64,000 bases of DNA from Nocardia cyriacigeorgica (lineage in GTDB: Bacteria > Actinomycetota > Actinomycetes > Mycobacteriales > Mycobacteriaceae): contig NZ_VBUT01000005.1 in the NCBI RefSeq assembly GCF_005863245.1, forward strand, positions 541,339 to 605,338. The letters run 5' to 3'. Position numbers and translations under genes: made by a program. The notes beneath the pieces were generated by a model. It did no database searches, was not told the DNA's origin, and saw only the letters and a program-made list of their open reading frames with translations. The first letter of the stretch is position 1, and each line of letters starts with the position of its first letter. Shown here piece after piece: positions 60,401-64,000 of the stretch.

Positions 60401-61659
60401 GACGGTCGCACCAGCGCGACGGAACGGCGGAAGGACTCGACGACCCCCGCACCTTCGAGCGTCATCACGATCGGTGCGAATGCGCATAAGGTTCCGACCA
60501 CGAATGCAGCAGCCACTATCAGAACCAGCACAGGGATCGCCGCGGGAAGGCCGACCGCGATCAGGACAATATACGGGCCGAGGAGGCCCGGCAGCACGAT
60601 CACGGCGTAGAAGACCGCCATGAGCCGGCATAACGCGAACAAACGTGGCCGGACCAGGGCGAACACCGCCGCGAACCGAACCGGCTCCCCTCGGATGGCC
60701 ATGTCGGCGGTGACGATGGTGACCGCGTTGATGGCAGCGTCCGCCGGCACCCCGATAACGATCAGCAGGCTGACGAACAGCAGCACCAGGGCCGCCAAGG
60801 TGGCGAATAGACCGGCAGCGAAGTTCTCCCCCTCCATGCTGATACCAGAAATCAGCGCGGCACCGATGCTGATCATGCCGAGCAAGAAGATGGATAGCGC
60901 CGCAACCAGTGCCACTAGAGTGAATGTCAGCGAGACCTGCCAATGGCGGCGTATGGCTGTAATCGAGGCGCGCAGGACTTCCCCCGCGGTCAGCGGGCGC
61001 AGCGGGATGAGCGGACCATAGCGCTGCGGCCGGTTCACCCTCGCCACCTGCCCGTCGGGTGCCGGACCGGCCGATGGCTCGTCCGCCGGTGACCCTGGTT
61101 CGGCGAGTCTCATCCGGGCAAGGAACTCCCGCACCGCGGGTGGCCAGGTGGCCTGCTTGTTCCGCGCCTGCCACCCGAACGCCACACATCCGGCGACGAT
61201 GATCAGCCAGGCCAGGCCCGGCGGGTTGAACAGGGCAGCGATCATTGCCAGGCCCGCACCGGCGAAGGCGGCATGATGGGGCCGCAGGTCGAACAACGCG
61301 TCCGCGGATGCGGTGGTCATCGGGCGGGTTCGGTCAGTCGAGCGGGTATAGGCGGCGGGATCGGCCAACCGAGCGCGGACTAGGAAGGCATGGATCCCCG
61401 GCGGCCACTCCACGTCGCGCGTGCGCAGCCACCACTCGACGCCGCCGGCGATCGCGGCGAGAACGATCCATACCGCCGCGCGCGCTATCTGTGTTCCCGC
61501 GTCGCTCGTCGAGCTGGATTCACCGGTCACCAGATCGGTCTCGATTTCGGTGGTGATGCCTTCGATCCCGAAGATATAGGCCACGGGTAGCGTAAACAGA
61601 ATGCCGAGCACACGCGCAACGTGACGGGGGCGAAGATCGAACACAGGTTCGTCGTTCAT
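57439..61659 (-). CDS. Large membrane protein with PQQ-like beta-propeller
   Basis: 1406 aa from ATG 61659. Residues ~1-170: two pairs of membrane helices around repeated FDLRP(R/H)H segments. Residues ~210-480: about six helices with the block LTAGEVLRASITAIRRHWQV, resembling membrane domains of glycerophosphodiester-phosphodiesterase-type proteins. Then a ~200-residue Pro/Ala-rich linker, one helix (LLVAALIAVVALVVGGAGIW), and an extracytoplasmic PQQ-like propeller with blades such as IVALDSHSGKMRWR, SAVDLQTGAELWTS and EAINLRTGDREWS. The last ~250 residues are a separate domain. Probably an envelope protein; function unknown. Confidence 0.75.
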   Translation of the reverse strand: MNDEPVFDLRPRHVARVLGILFTLPVAYIFGIEGITTEIETDLVTGESSSTSDAGTQIARAAVWIVLAAIAGGVEWWLRTRDVEWPPGIHAFLVRARLADPAAYTRSTDRTRPMTTASADALFDLRPHHAAFAGAGLAMIAALFNPPGLAWLIIVAGCVAFGWQARNKQATWPPAVREFLARMRLAEPGSPADEPSAGPAPDGQVARVNRPQRYGPLIPLRPLTAGEVLRASITAIRRHWQVSLTFTLVALVAALSIFLLGMISIGAALISGISMEGENFAAGLFATLAALVLLFVSLLIVIGVPADAAINAVTIVTADMAIRGEPVRFAAVFALVRPRLFALCRLMAVFYAVIVLPGLLGPYIVLIAVGLPAAIPVLVLIVAAAFVVGTLCAFAPIVMTLEGAGVVESFRRSVALVRPSLARVLGLELLWVAACVVAFAATAYPALAIASAVPGGEVIVYPVSLVIIAASAVLIRTLQTLLYTDLRIREGSYDPTPQPPPGPPTPSEGTAGDDRAPGADIPGRPAGTAAPMRVAGESAAVSAQDAASDPPVPMAAMEVPGSDVATPTAPTDAFGQPFTPATGEGAESAGNRPPSPPTRPQLTKPATGADPAPVVPTTVPSMRDGSFAQPGAHHLPHGQATAEPTAIAGPNFGDLRGGAEAPHAVHRRSRRHPLLVAALIAVVALVVGGAGIWWLGHEDHGSPLFAQNHLRNTYPAAPSEGWTFYASEVARNEEFSSPRPSPEMASSPGLIDLGEILIVQTILPSSDKGETIVALDSHSGKMRWRADGGYETCATRTVDGLLPCIREDGFGPDHRSDIVFLSVEDGTVERTSPAVDPAWVEVVGEDIITASYSEIASGTVEDLRAHWRTRWSPDPTCPGSGDSYRYGANDEFVFFGSDAGAIVVRRSDGKRVIDADLQAIAAYPGQGLIAQTCSAADPTDGDTVVLDAAGNHIRTHPGRGWPAKPLAGGVDALPYITSGAAWDFSNGSQRWSSSEIEGGGSIIDDTVVVGHTGGWMSAVDLQTGAELWTSDDSPADWATDRQRLILADGDGELEAINLRTGDREWSTSVESGALEPAGAGFAIINENTVTYYPPTGGTAGEPGSSGSDESGATEPQLITACGKPPTLTPVEYRTGNDGLVVRMELRANCSSGDIISTDALRIEIFERGRPIAAGVFDFSESPIYLPTSDGGASDSAVVVEHEFEFPIGSFWRLPNSLGAHTDPTAQSAMADESQVVRCTDEGADRGPHEGRYSADAVDATPFVATRSGAAVADPEAAALDALRAQADADRPTVGRDLADLWVPQLSSKQVGLVAPDVDGRIVTWTPTQILQQHLRMRLQYPEVRLVWSDEWSTFDLRGWWITVAGVTHSSPDPANGWCDAKNISTDECFAKLLSNSRGPEGTTKYR

Positions 61660-62454
61660 GCGTACCTCGCAATGCTGAACCACCATGCACGTGGGCGTGA
61701 AGGCTCCGACTGGTAAGCCTCGGAATGTCGAGCCGGTGCCGCACCCGACAGATCTTTGATCGACGCTACAGCCGACTGTTCAGCGCCGGTATCCGCCGAT
61801 CGACCGACACCCCGGGCAATGCGTGGGGAATATCGGGCTTTCAGAAATGACTCACCCGACGACGAGGGCCTACTGCTAATCGTCGGGGCAACGACGTTTC
61901 CCCCGTCGGACACGAGGCGATCCCGCGACGCGGAACCACTCGCTCTGCGCTACCACCGCCAAGGCACCGGCGTCGGCGTACAAGGTGTACGCACGATCCT
62001 GACGGCCGGGCGCCATTCGGAGACGTATATTGCCAGGCGAGGCTGAATTCTGGCCATTGCGCACCCTGCCTCCAAGGCAGGACACCAGTGGTGCGAACTG
62101 CCATCGAAACCCGGCCCGGTATTAGTTCACCACAGCGTGACAGACGACGACGTCATACGAACACATGAATCGACTATTGCCGCCCGAGTCACCGGCACCC
62201 GCTCACCGGAAGCACCAGGCCGCGCCTACCGACAACTCGCTTCCCCAAACCTCATTGACGCGTCATCTTTTCCGCTGACATACGCGAAACGAGATATTCT
62301 ACCCGGGACTGCAAGCTGATATCACCGCAGCTGTCACGGTGCCGACGATGACACAGGCCCGCACCCTTCTGGCGATCGCGGATCCGACCGGTCGGCGTTC
62401 GCCGACTACCATTCCGGCCACGCTACCTATTACTCGTCAGGGAGACGACTCTTG
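61660..62454. other. Gap without a supported gene
   Basis: 795 bp between two leftward genes. Several short frames, none with a ribosome site or recognisable sequence. It must hold the promoter for the large membrane protein (near 61660-61760). Confidence 0.4.
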
Positions 62455-64000
62455 TCACCCGCGATCTTCCTTGTCAGACATGCTGTCGGCGTTCGCGCGC
62501 GGTGCGCCGCGGCTGGACCATAGGATGCGCACCCCCAGCCCTATCGCAGTGATGAGGCATGTCACCGATCCCGCGGCCATTGCCCACCACCACCAGGGCA
62601 ATGGCTGAGCTACTGTCAGGTCGACGGCATAGTCTGTGAACTCACCAGACTCCGATACAAGCAGGACATGCAGGGTATGCCGGCCCGGACTCAGATCGAT
62701 GGGAAGGTCAATTCGTAATTCGGATTCGCCTGCTTCGACCTCGCCGCCGCTCAGAGCGATTGGCGTGCTGTGTACTTCAGACCAATATGTACTGGGTTTT
62801 TCAGCTTTCACTCGCATGGAAATGCAAGCTCCGGGTTCGACGGAGAGCTCGAGGTCGGCCTGGGTCAGCGGCAACGGATCGCATTCCGCTTCAGTAGTGA
62901 TGACGCGCGGAGCGGTTCTCGCTTGTTTCCCTCCAACACCAGTTGGTGCTGCATCTTCATTTGTCGACCAGGAAGCGATCGCACCGGCAATCCGGGCATA
63001 GCCGAGGCGGTTGGGGTGCACCAGCTCCTGCGCACGCTCATCGTGCCAGAATGTTTCCGCTACCTTCTTGGCAGCGCCTTCGAGAAATCCGACTCCCACG
63101 ATTCCCGATGCGCTCCCGTCACACAAGGTATTCGAGGGCTGCATGGCATGTTCGACTGCATCCACGAAGTAGACGCTCCGTCCACCCTCTCGCGCCGTGT
63201 TGACCGCAGATTGCAGAGTCTGGTTCAGGTGTTTCACCAGTTTGTTGGCGAATGTGACTTCCCGAGGAGCGAACTCGCCGCATCCGATCCCGACAACCTC
63301 GGGGAAGACCTTCGGATAGCCGAGCACGAACAACGGCGCCTCGTGTCCGCGCTCGGCCACTGACTGGCCGGCGTTCACCGCGTCGTAAAGCTGCCGGTAT
63401 GTCTTCGGCAGCTGTGTGGTCAGCGCAGCCAACGCATCCGCGACCCTTCTCGTCGTCACCTGTTCCCCGATGCTGACGCCATTCGCGGACACGTCCTGCT
63501 TCCCACATTCGGTGTCGAGCACGACAGGAGGAGCCGGCCTTGCGGAACGGATGACGACCTCGTTCGGCAAAACACACTCGGAAACAAGAGCACCAAAGCC
63601 CATATCGTTTCCGCCGATGCTGACGAACGCCGCGTCCAGGACCACATCAGTGCGGCTCATTTCCTCCACCTGCGACAACGTCGGCATGCTCGACGCGTTT
63701 GGCGCAAACAGGTGATGTTGCACCGCGCCGGAGCAGGCGAAGATATGAGTGCGGCCAGGACCGAATAATTGGGCGACGTGCGTGTGCTCCGATCGGTGGC
63801 ACCGCCTGTCGATATGTTCATTGCCGGGAGAATAATTCCCGGCACCCTCACCCGACGCATAGGAGTCACCGAAGACTCCGACCTTGGTCGCGGGGTCTTT
63901 GAGCAGTGTCGCGAGCAGACCTCCGGCTACATCGTTGTAGGCTCCGCGTCGCACGACAGTGAGGTTCCCTTTGTGGGTGCCATACGCACCCGACCAGGAC
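62455..64000 (-). CDS. SGNH/GDSL-type hydrolase with C-terminal membrane anchor (N-terminus outside window)
   Basis: The frame is open to base 64000; an internal GTG at 63954 would give 499 aa, but the sequence upstream (SGAYGTHKGNLTVV) is protein-like, so the gene very probably starts outside the window. Block I is VGVFGDSYASGEGAG, block III SIGGNDMGF, and block V HPNRLGYARIA (His of the triad). A beta-type domain follows, then a membrane helix (WWWWAMAAGSVTCLITAIGL) and a short basic tail. Probably a surface-anchored esterase. Its substrate is unknown. Confidence 0.85.
   Translation of the reverse strand, partial: SWSGAYGTHKGNLTVVRRGAYNDVAGGLLATLLKDPATKVGVFGDSYASGEGAGNYSPGNEHIDRRCHRSEHTHVAQLFGPGRTHIFACSGAVQHHLFAPNASSMPTLSQVEEMSRTDVVLDAAFVSIGGNDMGFGALVSECVLPNEVVIRSARPAPPVVLDTECGKQDVSANGVSIGEQVTTRRVADALAALTTQLPKTYRQLYDAVNAGQSVAERGHEAPLFVLGYPKVFPEVVGIGCGEFAPREVTFANKLVKHLNQTLQSAVNTAREGGRSVYFVDAVEHAMQPSNTLCDGSASGIVGVGFLEGAAKKVAETFWHDERAQELVHPNRLGYARIAGAIASWSTNEDAAPTGVGGKQARTAPRVITTEAECDPLPLTQADLELSVEPGACISMRVKAEKPSTYWSEVHSTPIALSGGEVEAGESELRIDLPIDLSPGRHTLHVLLVSESGEFTDYAVDLTVAQPLPWWWWAMAAGSVTCLITAIGLGVRILWSSRGAPRANADSMSDKEDRG

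Noticed and set aside
61756..62608. Three short rightward frames between the large membrane protein and the hydrolase gene
   Set aside because: Composition is random-like; no start signals. Treated as intergenic.
1..64000. CRISPR array or rRNA operon
   Set aside because: Read through the window; no regularly spaced direct repeats and no rRNA-like sequence were noticed.

Overview
The window is high-GC actinobacterial DNA. The G/C-rich codon use, an arsenate-mycothiol transferase-type ArsC and a TraA-type MobF relaxase all fit Nocardia, Rhodococcus, Gordonia or a relative, but the genus cannot be fixed from the sequence. It looks like accessory DNA: a dense metal-resistance island (1-20.6 kb) joined to a conjugative or integrative element (about 20.7-50.9 kb), followed by a less typical region (51-64 kb).

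Metal island. 1-2.9 kb: a P1B-4-type metal ATPase (SPC motif, cut by the window edge), its CmtR-like ArsR/SmtB repressor, and a divergent ICMT-family membrane methyltransferase. 3.2-10.8 kb: a copper block, with a two-component system divergent from a SHOCT protein, a multicopper oxidase, a DUF305 lipoprotein, a CPH-type (P1B-3) copper ATPase and a BNR-type lipoprotein. 11.1-12.6 kb: merR plus a merB with an N-terminal thioredoxin-like extension, behind a MerR-type promoter, with no merA. 12.7-16.5 kb: arsR, acr3, three different arsC genes and an aquaporin-like gene. 16.5-20.6 kb: a convergent operon, arsI, MFS transporter, arsO-like monooxygenase and alpha/beta hydrolase, divergent from a second arsR.

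Element core. At 20.77-20.79 kb there is a sequence like the 3' end of a tRNA (possible att site). It is followed by an AbrB-like gene split by a complete IS21-family element (21097-23633, 6-bp target duplication CCTGGT) and a tyrosine recombinase coupled to it. Then come DUF2637 and zinc-ribbon membrane proteins, a coiled-coil protein, and two tandem copies of a module of Cys-rich amidoligase plus class II glutamine amidotransferase (27.4-31.4 kb). A run of small uncharacterised genes follows, then a primase-polymerase, DprA, a ParB-like protein, two DUF4192-type proteins, SSB, a 514-aa protein whose domains recur in the relaxase C-terminus, a candidate oriT region and a 1990-aa TraA relaxase-helicase.

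Right region. A PD-(D/E)XK nuclease-like protein, a lipoprotein, a 929-aa protein with two degenerate RNase III-like/dsRBD units (Dicer-like layout), a 1406-aa membrane/beta-propeller protein, and an SGNH hydrolase that runs off the end.

The two most interesting systems are the duplicated amidoligase/amidotransferase modules and the double RNase III-dsRBD protein. Family calls rest on motifs read by eye; no database search was run.
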